From: Ignavibacteria bacterium
Lineage (GTDB): Bacteria; Bacteroidota; Ignavibacteria; Tepidaquicellales; Tepidaquicellaceae
NCBI GenBank assembly: GCA_016719565.1
Contig: JADJYU010000001.1
Span: forward strand, 806,001-870,000
Direction of reading: 5' to 3'
Length of the DNA: 64,000 nucleotides
The notes below the pieces were generated by a model. It had not been told where the DNA came from. It saw nothing but the letters and a program-made list of their open reading frames with translations, and made no database searches. Positions 27,312 through 36,577 of the stretch are shown in pieces (the stretch's first letter is position 1; every line of letters begins with the position of its first letter). Position numbers and translations under genes: made by a program.

Positions 27312-28616
27312 TTGAAAAAGATACTTGTCATTACATATTACTGGCCGCCGGGCGGTGGAGCAGGTGTGCAGAGAATACTTAAGTTTGTGAAGTATCTGCC
27401 TTCAAACGGTTTCAAGCCTTATGTCGTGACGGTAGATGCTGATAAAGCAAGTTACCCCGTAACCGATAATTCTTTAAACGCTGAAGTGCCGGCTGAAGCT
27501 GAAGTGTTCCGTACGGATACTTTTGAGCCATTCGGTATTTATTCGAAAGTCGTCGGAAAGAAAAGCATCCCCACGGGTTTTTCCAATGAATCTGATCCCG
27601 GACTGATCCAGAAAATGTCGAGATTCATCAGAGGGAATTTTTTTATTCCCGACGCAAGAAAAGGCTGGATCAATTTTGCATTTAACGAAGCATGCGGAAT
27701 TATAGAAAAAGAAAATATCGACACAATTATAACAACAAGCCCGCCGCACTCTGTGCAGCTTGCAGGTCTTAAGCTTAAAAAAAAATACGGAATAAACTGG
27801 ATCGCAGATCTGAGAGATCCGTGGACTGATATATATTATTATAAAGAATTCAAACATCTTCCGTTTGCAGAAAGACTTGATAAAAAATACGAACGGCTTG
27901 TTCTCGAAAATGCGGATAAAGTAATTACCGTCAGCAGCGATCTTAAGCGTATTTTCACAGAAAAATCAGAGAGCATTAATGAAAATAAAATAATAATTAT
28001 TCCGAATGGTTTTGACGAAGATGATTTCAGAAATGTAATTTCGGAAGATTCCCGTCAGAAGGAATTTATAATTTCTTATACAGGCACAATGGCGGAAAGC
28101 TATAATCCGCAGATCTTTTTTAATGTATGTAAAAAACTTACTTCGGAAAATCCGGATGTGAATATAAGATTAAGATTTATTGGCAGTCCTGCAGAACCGC
28201 TTATGCATAAGATCAGAGAAATGTCACTGAGCGGAAATCTTGAGGTAATACCAACAGTTACTCACGAAAGATCAGTCGGGTATCTGAATGAAAGCACTGC
28301 GCTGCTGCTCGTAATTCCGGAAGTAATAAACGATAAGGGAATACTTACGGGAAAGCTGTTTGAATATCTCGCATCGCGAAAAACAATCGTCTGCATAGGA
28401 CCTGAAGACGGAGAAGCCGCAAAGATTATAAATGAATGCGGCGCCGGAAAAACGTTCGGCAGAAATAACGGGAACGGACTTTACGAATATATGAAAGGAT
28501 TATTGAAATCATGGAAAGAAAAAGGAAATCTGAATGTAGACAGCGAAAGCTATAAAAAATATTCAAGAAAATCCCAGACTGCTGTATTAAGCAGTGTTAT
28601 CCGGGAATTGATATAA
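27312..28616 (+). CDS. GT4-like glycosyltransferase
   Basis: A glycosyltransferase of the GT-B type, about 434 residues. I use the TTG at 27312, which gives MKKILVITYYWPPGGGAGVQR, the usual N-terminus with its glycine-rich loop. A longer frame from 27279 overlaps the previous gene and adds only unlikely residues. Further landmarks are WIADLRDPWTDIYYY (~165), ADKVITVSSDLKR, IIPNGFDEDDF (~235) and the C-terminal EYLASRKTIVCIGPEDGEA. The PPGGGAGVQR pattern is common in surface-polysaccharide loci. It forms part of the 23-31 kb gene run. Confidence 0.86.
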   Translation: MKKILVITYYWPPGGGAGVQRILKFVKYLPSNGFKPYVVTVDADKASYPVTDNSLNAEVPAEAEVFRTDTFEPFGIYSKVVGKKSIPTGFSNESDPGLIQKMSRFIRGNFFIPDARKGWINFAFNEACGIIEKENIDTIITTSPPHSVQLAGLKLKKKYGINWIADLRDPWTDIYYYKEFKHLPFAERLDKKYERLVLENADKVITVSSDLKRIFTEKSESINENKIIIIPNGFDEDDFRNVISEDSRQKEFIISYTGTMAESYNPQIFFNVCKKLTSENPDVNIRLRFIGSPAEPLMHKIREMSLSGNLEVIPTVTHERSVGYLNESTALLLVIPEVINDKGILTGKLFEYLASRKTIVCIGPEDGEAAKIINECGAGKTFGRNNGNGLYEYMKGLLKSWKEKGNLNVDSESYKKYSRKSQTAVLSSVIRELI

Positions 28617-28717
28617 TTCTGCAGTATATCTGAAATAATCCGGCAATTTAAAAAAGTAGTTAGATTGTTTAAATGATTTAAATTATTTTAATAAAATTTT
28701 TAAAAAAATATTTACGA

Positions 28718-31306
28718 ATGGCTAAAGCAAAACAGAAGGTCACACTTAAATCTTCCTCAGGTTCCTTAAGGAATAAAACACAGGATACTTCAGAAGGTTT
28801 TACTAATTATGATAATTATATTTTCATCGGTATAATAATATTTGCCGTTCTGATTTTTTTCAGGGAAGGGCTTTTCAGCGGAAAAGTTTTTGCGACAAGC
28901 GATAATATTGCCTCAGAAAGTTTCAGGACTTTCCTTGATGATGCAAAGAAAAACGGGATCTTCCCGCTTTGGGTGCCTTATATTTTCATGGGGATGCCGA
29001 ATTTTCCTATAATATCATATAACCCCAGGGTATATGATTTCTTTTATTTCCTCTGGGACAGCGGTTTCGGAATACTGACAAACTCCTCGGAAAATCTTGT
29101 ACTTCCGATAGTTATGTATTATGTGATTTTCGGGATCGGTTTTTATCTGTATGCAAAATATAAATTCAAAAATAAATTAATTGCACTTTACTGTTCTTTG
29201 TCTGCCGTCTTTGCAACAGACTTTATTCAAAGGATAGTCGTCGGACATAACACTAAGGTCCTGTCGCTTGCATTTTTCCCTTTCATACTTCTTGCTCTGG
29301 ATAAACTTATTGATTCATTCAGCGATGAAAAGAAATCAGTATTCTCATTTCAGAATCTGCTTAATCTTTTCTTTCTCACAATCATGCTTCATATTCAGCT
29401 GAACTCGAATCACATTCAGATGATTTTCTACTGCTATCTGATGCTCGGCATTTATCTGCTTTATCTAATAATATACAATGTTGTAAAAAAGACAAATGTA
29501 TCAGGTATGATCAAGGCCGGTGTTTTCTTTTTAGTCGCTGCTTTGATTGCCGTGGCAATGAACGCCGATGTGTTGATGACTATGAAGGAATATAATAAAT
29601 ATTCTATGAGGGGCGAAGCGGGAATAATTGCAAAGATCGATCCGAAGGTTTCCGATGATCAGCCGCTCGATTATGAATACGCTACAAACTGGTCATTCAG
29701 TCCGGGTGAAGTCATAACTTTTCTTCTACCTTATTATTATGGTTTCGGAGATGTGCAAGTACAAGGTCAGAAAGCGAATCTTTACTGGGGGCAGATGCCA
29801 TTTACAACAAACCCAATGTACTTCGGAGTAATAACACTGCTGCTTTGTATAGTAGGAATATTTTATAACTTCCGGAAAAATCCTGTGGTGCAGGCTATGA
29901 CTGTTATTACTTTTATATTCCTTTTCCTTTCGTTCGGCAGGAATTTCTCTTTAGTGTTCGATCTGTTTTATTATTACTTTCCATTCTTCAGCAGTTTCAG
30001 AGCTCCTGTAATGATACATCATTTTATGAATATTGCAATTGTGATATTAGCCGGATTCGGACTTAAGTCAATTGTCGATATTACAAAGGATAATCTCAAC
30101 ACGGAAAAATTCAAAAAACTTTGTTACGTGTTTTTCGGTATAGCAGGTTTGATGTTTATTATTTCAGTATTTGGTTTCAAGGACTCTTATACAGATTCTA
30201 TTTCAAACAGCAATCTTGTAAATAAACTTCAGCAGCAGGGCGCAAATGCACAGCAAATCACTCAGTATATAGGTCAGATATCAACGGTTGCGTATGATAA
30301 TATTGTAAGCGATCTTAGACTTCACGCCTTTTTTATTGCAATTGTTACCGGGCTTGCTTTAATGTACTCGAAAAAATCACTTTCACTTAAAATGTTACTT
30401 ATCGGTACCATACTTATTGCAGTAATTGATCTGTGGAACGTCAACAATAAAACTCTTCATTGGGATAATCCCGGAGATGATAAATCCGCCTTTGCAGAAT
30501 CTGATTATACCAACTGGCTTTTGACCAACGCACCGGATACTTATACTTACCGAATAGCGGAAATTAACGGAGGCAGGCTCAGCACTAATAATACTTTTGC
30601 TTTTTTCAGACTGCATACATTCAACGGATATCACGGCGCAAAGATCAGGATCTATCAGGATGCAGTGGATGTAGCCGGTGACAGCAATCCGCTGTTACTT
30701 TCTCTCGGAGGTGTAAAATATATTGTTACCGATCAGCCGCTTCAGGATACTTCCTTCACTCAGGTGTTCAAAGGTTCAAGAATGATCTATGAAAATAATA
30801 ATTTCATTCCGAAAGTTTTCTTTGCAGATGAGGTCAAAGTGGAAAGCGATATTAACATTCTCAACAATATCCGCGACATGAATTTTAATCCGTATGAAAT
30901 TGCATATACTGAAAAGGAGCTTCCCGTTAAGATCGATAAGCCGGACTCTGCAGTAAATGCCAGGCTCATAAAAGGTGACATACACAGCATGGAATATGAA
31001 GTGAATGCCAGCGGAAATAACCTCGTTGTATTCAGCGAGATATATATTCCATTCGGATGGAAAGCTTACATTGACGGAAATCCAACGTATATTTATAAGA
31101 CGGATTATTTCCTGAGATCAGTAGTAGTGCCGCAAGGAAAACATAAAGTGGAATTCAGATACGAGCCTGAAGTTTATTTTGCAGGTAAAAGTATCAGCAT
31201 GGCTGCTAACGGTTTTCTCGGATTGATATTAATAGCCGGTATTTTCGGATATGTATCTGGCAAAAAAAAATCAGATAAGAATCATCAGATAGAAAATAAA
31301 ATTTGA
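28718..31306 (+). CDS. YfhO-like polytopic membrane protein
   Basis: An 862-residue integral membrane protein with a hydrophilic N-terminus (~30 residues), about twelve helices through residue ~590, and a C-terminal periplasmic beta-rich domain (~600-835). A last helix (FLGLILIAGIFGYVSG) closes the chain. This matches the YfhO family, GT-C-like proteins implicated in glycosylation of lipoteichoic acid or surface polymers in Bacillus and Listeria. Conserved-looking features are FSGKVFATSDN near the first loop and WNVNNKTLHWDNPG before the C-terminal domain. The stop codon overlaps the TTG start of the next gene (TTGA). Substrate unknown. Confidence 0.85.
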   Translation: MAKAKQKVTLKSSSGSLRNKTQDTSEGFTNYDNYIFIGIIIFAVLIFFREGLFSGKVFATSDNIASESFRTFLDDAKKNGIFPLWVPYIFMGMPNFPIISYNPRVYDFFYFLWDSGFGILTNSSENLVLPIVMYYVIFGIGFYLYAKYKFKNKLIALYCSLSAVFATDFIQRIVVGHNTKVLSLAFFPFILLALDKLIDSFSDEKKSVFSFQNLLNLFFLTIMLHIQLNSNHIQMIFYCYLMLGIYLLYLIIYNVVKKTNVSGMIKAGVFFLVAALIAVAMNADVLMTMKEYNKYSMRGEAGIIAKIDPKVSDDQPLDYEYATNWSFSPGEVITFLLPYYYGFGDVQVQGQKANLYWGQMPFTTNPMYFGVITLLLCIVGIFYNFRKNPVVQAMTVITFIFLFLSFGRNFSLVFDLFYYYFPFFSSFRAPVMIHHFMNIAIVILAGFGLKSIVDITKDNLNTEKFKKLCYVFFGIAGLMFIISVFGFKDSYTDSISNSNLVNKLQQQGANAQQITQYIGQISTVAYDNIVSDLRLHAFFIAIVTGLALMYSKKSLSLKMLLIGTILIAVIDLWNVNNKTLHWDNPGDDKSAFAESDYTNWLLTNAPDTYTYRIAEINGGRLSTNNTFAFFRLHTFNGYHGAKIRIYQDAVDVAGDSNPLLLSLGGVKYIVTDQPLQDTSFTQVFKGSRMIYENNNFIPKVFFADEVKVESDINILNNIRDMNFNPYEIAYTEKELPVKIDKPDSAVNARLIKGDIHSMEYEVNASGNNLVVFSEIYIPFGWKAYIDGNPTYIYKTDYFLRSVVVPQGKHKVEFRYEPEVYFAGKSISMAANGFLGLILIAGIFGYVSGKKKSDKNHQIENKI

Positions 31307-31743
31307 AAACTACAGAAGGAAATATTGTAAAACTGGTTGCAGATATAACCGTGCTGAGTAATGACAATGTGCTGCTCGTGAAATATTCAGACACAAACAA
31401 ATATGATCATCAGAGCGGATGGTTTCTCCCTGATGATCTTGTAAATTTCGGAGAAGATCCCGATGACGCTGCTGCACGAATATTAAATGAACAGCTAAGA
31501 ATAAGTAGCGAGCCGATAATACTTGATCACGTTGAAACATTTACCGGAAATGACAGGTCATGGCATATCGTATTTCATTACATTTGCCGGACCGCTGAAA
31601 TGCCGGAGATAAAAAATTCTGATGATCTGGAAATTTTCAAATGGTTTTCTCTGAACGAACTTCCCCCGAAAGAAGAGGTTGCGCATCACGGATGGGCTTT
31701 ATATACAATACAAAGCATTACGAAAAAACAATTCAGAATTTAG
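31303..31743 (+). CDS. Nudix-fold protein with a degenerate catalytic box
   Basis: A 146-residue Nudix-like protein. The fold signature is present (VADITVLSNDNVLLVKY ... GWFLPDDLVNFGEDPDDAAARILNEQ), but the Nudix box G-x5-E-x7-REUxEExGU is eroded. The first Gly is Asp, REL is RIL, EE is EQ, and the final Gly is Arg. Only one of the three metal-binding glutamates of the REUxEE core remains, so hydrolase activity is doubtful and a binding or regulatory role is more likely. It starts at TTG overlapping the YfhO stop (TTGA) and ends overlapping the stop codon of the convergent GAF-domain gene by four bases. Confidence 0.72.
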   Translation: MKTTEGNIVKLVADITVLSNDNVLLVKYSDTNKYDHQSGWFLPDDLVNFGEDPDDAAARILNEQLRISSEPIILDHVETFTGNDRSWHIVFHYICRTAEMPEIKNSDDLEIFKWFSLNELPPKEEVAHHGWALYTIQSITKKQFRI

Positions 31744-33899
31744 TTTAATCTTTCGGCAGCTTTTAAAAGTTTTTCGGTGTCGATCTTCTTTCCTGTTTCT
31801 TCGGATTCAGTATTTACTGTAACACGAAGCGCTTTTAATCCGCTGAGTCCCTGCAATTCACTCAGTTCAAATTTTTCAACTTCTTTGGTGAGATATTTTT
31901 CCGACTGCAGATACTCAATGTAACGCATATATTCCTGCTCCTCCTGAAACTGGGAATATACAATTGCTATCTTTCCCGGCTGCGTAAGCCGCTCTTCACT
32001 TCCTTTTATTTCAGCTTTATCAATTCTTTTTTTCATGATCTCATATCTGATATTGTAACTTCCGTCGACATCAAATCTTTTTTCATCATATCTGAATTTT
32101 ATTGAGAGCGGATTATTCTGCACCAATATAAGCTGCGCCGTCTGTAGTGGAATGCTTAATTTATTTTCCATTTCATTTACCTGACAGACAATGCCGCAGT
32201 TTAGTATAAGCTGCCACAGTCTTAAGTTCTTCAGATACAATTTGTCAAAGCTCCCGTTTTCATTTAGTGATGAGCCGATATAAATACTATGTTCCACTCC
32301 GTCGGTTTTGTATCTTTCGAAATAATGCGGAAATATTTTCTGTATCTTTTCCTGCTCCGTATCGAGATACGCAGTGATCATATTTGTCAACGCAGCTGAA
32401 CTCGACTCATACTCCTTTCTGCTTTTGTATATAATTCCAAGATCAGGGTCGACTGTTTTCCGGAACATCTTTATTTTTTCCTCAACACTTTTATCAAATG
32501 ATCCGATTATGTCAAGCTGAGGATAAATTTCATTCATCAGAAATTCAACACTGCTTACTTCGTCACCAGTGTTAATCATGAAATTTAATGAACTTATTTT
32601 TTTTTCAATTTGAAAAATCAGATTTTTGAGAATGTAAAGCTGCCGGAACTTATACGCCTCCTTCAAAATATTATTTACAAGCTCAAGATTTTCTATCAGA
32701 TCTTTTTTAACGGATTCATTTCTTATCATTGATGAATTTCTGATATCTGATAAGCCATAAAGCGGGTAAAGATTTTTCAGTATAATTTCTTCCATTTCTG
32801 ATTCATTGCTTTCACCATTATTGATCAGATATTTTACTGCGGCATCCCTGAACTTCCATTCTATCGAAGGATGAATGGAAGTGCATTTCTCCTTTATTAC
32901 CGATTGTATTTTTTTATTAAACTCATCATTAAATCTTGCTATTGATAAAGCGAACAGATTATATATTTCCCTTAACTTCAGAGTATTGAACGGATTAATT
33001 GTTCCGGGTTCGGGCGATACCAGCTCCATGATCGCAATCACTTCATCATTATATATCAAAGGAGCTACTAATAAATTTCTATAACCCGACTTCAGAACGC
33101 TTTTTTCAATTTCCGTCGCGTTTGGATAATTTTTAATATCATCGATAATGATCACTCTTTTTTCTGCTGCGCAGATCTCATAAACAGAGTCAGCGTTCCG
33201 GATGGAGTTTTCACAGAAGTTGCTGATCTGAAAATTATTTAGAATTTTTTTTCCGTATCTAAACAGAAGATCGCTCTTTCCTGGCACTTCTGTCAGACCT
33301 AAACTCACAGACAGATTTTTGAGCATTGATCTTATATTATTCTGAAGCTTCAGCAGACTTGACTGCATTGATATGCTATGCTTTTCAATAAAATCCTTTT
33401 TTACTGCTGATAGAATTTCAGTGTCGGTTATGTTGATTGCATTGATTACAAGAAAACCCGTGAACTCGAAATCTTCAGGCGGGATCACGGTTTTTAAAAA
33501 TTCCAGGTCATGAATTCTGTTGCTTATTTCTCTTCTTTCGGATGCAGAAAAGTTTTTCAACTTACCTTTCACTTTTATATCACCGAATTCATTAGCAAGA
33601 TTAAATTTAAAATACCTGTCAAGACCGGTCTCGGGATGGGGGATTTTATAAACAAGAGGAAATTCCGAACGAAGATCAAAGCCGTAAACATAATTCAGTA
33701 TTATTACAAAAGCTCCGACGGCATTTCCAAAATTGTAAGATACTTGATCAATGTTAAGATCGCCTTTGAATTCCTCGCCGTCATTCATAATCAGCTTTTT
33801 GAACATAGGCGACGAAAAGAATATTTCGTTAAAAAATAATTTAGTCAGAGCATAAGTCTGCTTTTCCCAGAATGCGTCAGGAAAGACAAACATCATCAT
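31740..33899 (-). CDS. GAF-domain protein (main part; N-terminus lies upstream behind a frame change)
   Basis: From the first Met in frame this is a 719-residue protein. A GAF-like domain sits around residues 185-325 (SLGLTEVPGKSDLLFRYGKK ... ICAAEKRVIIIDDIKNYP ... LLVAPLIYNDEVIAIMELVSPEPG). The rest is mostly helical with no kinase or output motifs, so it may be a signalling or scaffold protein. The frame is open 77 codons further upstream (to 34131) but has no ATG, GTG or TTG there. The residues encoded (KNPGIRKSFNDIYELKPYESLISN) run naturally into MMMFVFPDAF. The true N-terminus is therefore probably the separate piece starting at 34164. Confidence 0.7.
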   Translation of the reverse strand: MMMFVFPDAFWEKQTYALTKLFFNEIFFSSPMFKKLIMNDGEEFKGDLNIDQVSYNFGNAVGAFVIILNYVYGFDLRSEFPLVYKIPHPETGLDRYFKFNLANEFGDIKVKGKLKNFSASERREISNRIHDLEFLKTVIPPEDFEFTGFLVINAINITDTEILSAVKKDFIEKHSISMQSSLLKLQNNIRSMLKNLSVSLGLTEVPGKSDLLFRYGKKILNNFQISNFCENSIRNADSVYEICAAEKRVIIIDDIKNYPNATEIEKSVLKSGYRNLLVAPLIYNDEVIAIMELVSPEPGTINPFNTLKLREIYNLFALSIARFNDEFNKKIQSVIKEKCTSIHPSIEWKFRDAAVKYLINNGESNESEMEEIILKNLYPLYGLSDIRNSSMIRNESVKKDLIENLELVNNILKEAYKFRQLYILKNLIFQIEKKISSLNFMINTGDEVSSVEFLMNEIYPQLDIIGSFDKSVEEKIKMFRKTVDPDLGIIYKSRKEYESSSAALTNMITAYLDTEQEKIQKIFPHYFERYKTDGVEHSIYIGSSLNENGSFDKLYLKNLRLWQLILNCGIVCQVNEMENKLSIPLQTAQLILVQNNPLSIKFRYDEKRFDVDGSYNIRYEIMKKRIDKAEIKGSEERLTQPGKIAIVYSQFQEEQEYMRYIEYLQSEKYLTKEVEKFELSELQGLSGLKALRVTVNTESEETGKKIDTEKLLKAAERLN

Positions 33900-34164
33900 A
33901 TTCGATATCAGACTTTCATATGGTTTTAATTCATATATGTCATTGAAGGATTTTCGAATACCGGGATTTTTATCTATTTCCCTGAGTATACTTTCCGCAA
34001 AAGCTTTCTTTATATTGTCCTTTGATTTTGCGGCTGACTCAATATGTTCGATAAGCCTTATTGAAACTAATGGTGACTCTGAAAGGAAACCGGAATTCCG
34101 GATTTCTGAATTTATCCGACTGAAAATTATTCATTAACAGATTAATGGTTGAATGCTCTGACAT
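33900..34164 (-). CDS. Frameshifted N-terminal piece of the GAF-domain protein
   Basis: An ATG at 34164 opens MSEHSTINLLMNNFQSDKF in a frame that closes about 40 codons on. The frame of the GAF protein is open from a TGA at 34131-34133 and encodes FLSESPLVSIRLIEHIE and onward. Skipping one base between about 34050 and 34130 (for example in the TTTCCTTTC stretch near 34081-34089) would join them into one protein. The frame change is of the +1 type, meaning one extra base here or a real frameshift. The junction region also contains the 12-base palindrome CCGGAATTCCGG. Confidence 0.55.
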
Positions 34165-34489
34165 ATTTTTAGAAATTATTTAATGTAAACTTAACTTTAT
34201 GGAAATTTTAAATCAAGAAGTAATTTGATTCAACTTGTTATTTCTACTAAAACTCCGAATGGGTGTTAATATAATAGGGAATATTATATTTGGTGAAATT
34301 ATTTTTGATAATTTTTAAAATTAATTTTACCAAACCGCAAATAGTTGATATTACATTAAACGAGTTAACCGTATGCAAAAAAAAAAAATTTATCCGTTTA
34401 CCGCCCTTACTTCGGACTACGAAGCTGATACTAATATTGACGTTTAAAAACGAAATCTAAATTCTTAGATTAGTCACTTAATAAAAAAT
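34165..34489. other. 325-base divergent intergenic region
   Basis: This region lies between the GAF-protein start and asnB. It is very AT-rich, with a 12-base A-run (34377-34388) and a small hairpin CTTCG/CGAAG (34410-34414 and 34420-34424) about 65 bases before asnB. Promoters for both directions must be here. I found no convincing TAnnTTTG element, gene or RNA. Confidence 0.45.
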
Positions 34490-36268
34490 ATGTGCGGAAT
34501 ATCCGGCGTTCTGAATTTCGGTGAAGAAGACTTAAACTTTACACGGTTTAAAAGCTCCGTGAATGTAATTAGTCACAGAGGACCTGACGACGAAGGGTTC
34601 GCTGTTTTTAATACCTTTAAAAAACTCAGCGAAGAAAAATACAGCGATGACTCTGCTGTTAAAAAAGGAAGTAATATTCTCTCTGAAAACAACAGCATTT
34701 ATAATCTCGGACTCGGCTTCAGAAGACTTTCAATACTCGATCTTTCCGTGAACGGACATCAGCCGTTTTTTAATGAAGAAAAAAATATCTGCGTCATCTT
34801 TAACGGCGAAATATATAATTATATTGAAATACGTAAAGAGCTAAGGGCAATAGGTTATTCATTCAAAACCGGAACCGATACGGAAGTTATTCTATATTCA
34901 TATATGGAATGGGGCGATGAATGTCTGAGCAGATTTAACGGCATGTGGGGAATAGCCATTTATGATATGCGGATCGATAAGCTCTTCTGCTCGCGCGACA
35001 GGTTCGGCGTTAAGCCATTTTATTTTTATTTATCCGAAGATAAATTTGTTTTCGCATCTGAAATTAAATCCATTATTGAATATTTAAAGGGCGACAGATC
35101 TTTTACAGTGCAAGTAAACGACGGAATTGCCTATGACTATTTTATAAATAATTATACGGATCACAGCAGCGCGTCTTTTTTTGAAAATATAGTTCAGCTG
35201 AAGCCGTCACATTTTATTTCTATAAGCGGGAAGAATTTCAAAACCGGAAAATATTTTGAACTGAAAGTGAATGAGGAGTTTGGAAAATATGAAAAGGAAA
35301 ACTTCATAAAACTGAGAGACGACTTCGGCGAGCTGTACAGAGATTCGGTTAGACTCAGACTTCGTTCTGATGTAAGCATCGGCACATGCCTCAGCGGCGG
35401 TCTCGATTCGTCTTCGGTAGTTTCGGTGATAAATAAATTCATTACAGGTGAAAAGGATTTCAACAGATCGCAAACGGGTGACAGGCAGAAAACTTTCTCA
35501 GCTGTGTATGATGATGAAACCATTGACGAAAGAAAATTCATAGAGCAGATAGTTAAAGCGACAAACTGCAGCTCGCATTATGTATTTCCGGACAAAGCGG
35601 ATTTTTCCGGGGACATTGATGCATTTGTATATCAGCTTGACGAACCGATAGCGGGAACTTCGCCTTATGCGCAGTGGAATGTGATGAAGCTGGCGAGGAA
35701 AAATAATGTAACCGTTCTGCTTGACGGACAGGGTGCGGACGAATCACTCGGCGGTTATGAGGTTTATTTCGGATTCCTTTATTCCAATATGATCAGTGAA
35801 GGGAAATACGCCGGAATGATCTCCGAATTGTCAAAAAATTTCAGTAAAGGGGCGGAGATCATTTTAAGAGGATTGAAATATTATAGAAAAATGAGAGATA
35901 TTTCCTCCGATAAAACCGCGGCTCACTTTAATCCTGATTTTCTTAAAGAAAATAAGGATAGAAATCAGCTTGATTTCCGGACCAAAAATAATCTGAATAA
36001 AAAATTATACGAAGACCTTTCGCAGTTTATACTTCCTTCTCTGCTGAGATTTGAAGACAGGAATTCGATGAAGTTTTCCATTGAGTCGCGGACGCCGTTT
36101 TTGGATTACAGGATAATACAATTTCTTTTTGAAACGGAAGCTGTTTACAAAATTCATAACGGATGGAGTAAGTGGATTCTCAGGAATGCCATGGACAAAG
36201 AGCTGCCTGAAAATATTGTCTGGAGAAGAGATAAAAAGGATTCCCGACACCGGAAAGAAAATGGATGA
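34490..36268 (+). CDS. asnB: Glutamine-hydrolysing asparagine synthetase, reading frame broken near the 3' end
   Basis: Class B asparagine synthetase: glutaminase domain with the N-terminal nucleophile Cys2 (MCGISGVLNFGEED), RGPDDEGF, FNGEIYNYIE and SRDRFGVKPFYF, then the ATP-pyrophosphatase domain with SGGLDSSS (~302-309), LDEPIAGTSPYAQWNV and LLDGQGADESLGGY. The frame ends DKKDSRHRKENG, which is not a natural C-terminus. Re-reading one base at 36238 gives DKKGFPTPERKW, the family's conserved KxGFxTPxxxW motif, and continues into the frame ending at 36456. The full protein would be about 655 residues. It lies near the glycan genes, where AsnB-like enzymes often modify surface polymers, so it need not be a housekeeping enzyme. 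Confidence 0.88.
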   Translation: MCGISGVLNFGEEDLNFTRFKSSVNVISHRGPDDEGFAVFNTFKKLSEEKYSDDSAVKKGSNILSENNSIYNLGLGFRRLSILDLSVNGHQPFFNEEKNICVIFNGEIYNYIEIRKELRAIGYSFKTGTDTEVILYSYMEWGDECLSRFNGMWGIAIYDMRIDKLFCSRDRFGVKPFYFYLSEDKFVFASEIKSIIEYLKGDRSFTVQVNDGIAYDYFINNYTDHSSASFFENIVQLKPSHFISISGKNFKTGKYFELKVNEEFGKYEKENFIKLRDDFGELYRDSVRLRLRSDVSIGTCLSGGLDSSSVVSVINKFITGEKDFNRSQTGDRQKTFSAVYDDETIDERKFIEQIVKATNCSSHYVFPDKADFSGDIDAFVYQLDEPIAGTSPYAQWNVMKLARKNNVTVLLDGQGADESLGGYEVYFGFLYSNMISEGKYAGMISELSKNFSKGAEIILRGLKYYRKMRDISSDKTAAHFNPDFLKENKDRNQLDFRTKNNLNKKLYEDLSQFILPSLLRFEDRNSMKFSIESRTPFLDYRIIQFLFETEAVYKIHNGWSKWILRNAMDKELPENIVWRRDKKDSRHRKENG

Positions 36269-36456
36269 TGGATCTTAAAATTGATTTTATGAAATTAGCG
36301 AATGAAAGCGGCGCTGAGATTGGAAATTACTTTAATATTTCTAAAATAACTCAGGATTATGAAAAAATACTTTCTGATCCGGAAATCAAATCTCATTTCC
36401 TCTGGAAGATCTACAACTTTATGAAATGGAGGAAGCTGTTTAATGTGAACATTTAA
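36238..36456 (+). CDS. Frameshifted C-terminal piece of asparagine synthetase
   Basis: In the -1 frame relative to the main part, this region reads GFPTPERKWMMDLKIDFMKL and continues for about 70 residues to a stop at 36454-36456, ending MKWRKLFNVNI. It is the expected AsnB C-terminal helical tail. The switch point is GAT AAA AAG GAT (36230-36241). One missing base there, or a -1 slip on the lysine codons, restores the gene. The Met at 36265 is internal to this piece, not an independent start. Confidence 0.75.
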   Translation, partial: GFPTPERKWMMDLKIDFMKLANESGAEIGNYFNISKITQDYEKILSDPEIKSHFLWKIYNFMKWRKLFNVNI

Positions 36457-36577
36457 ATTTATTCTGATAAATGACATTTATTCCTTCATATCTATTATTT
36501 TGTTCAATAACCTAAGTTTTTAATAAATTGTATTTAAAAACCTATAATGGTATTTTTGATAAATTAAATTTAAAAAA

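Noticed and set aside
23291..31743. A complete lipopolysaccharide or capsule locus
   Set aside because: Only transferases and YfhO/GT-C proteins are present; no flippase, polymerase, ligase or export genes were seen, so only a glycan-related gene run is claimed.
36265..36456. A separate 63-residue gene starting at an ATG
   Set aside because: Its sequence continues the AsnB C-terminus in frame with GFPTPERKW just upstream, so it is the displaced tail of asnB.
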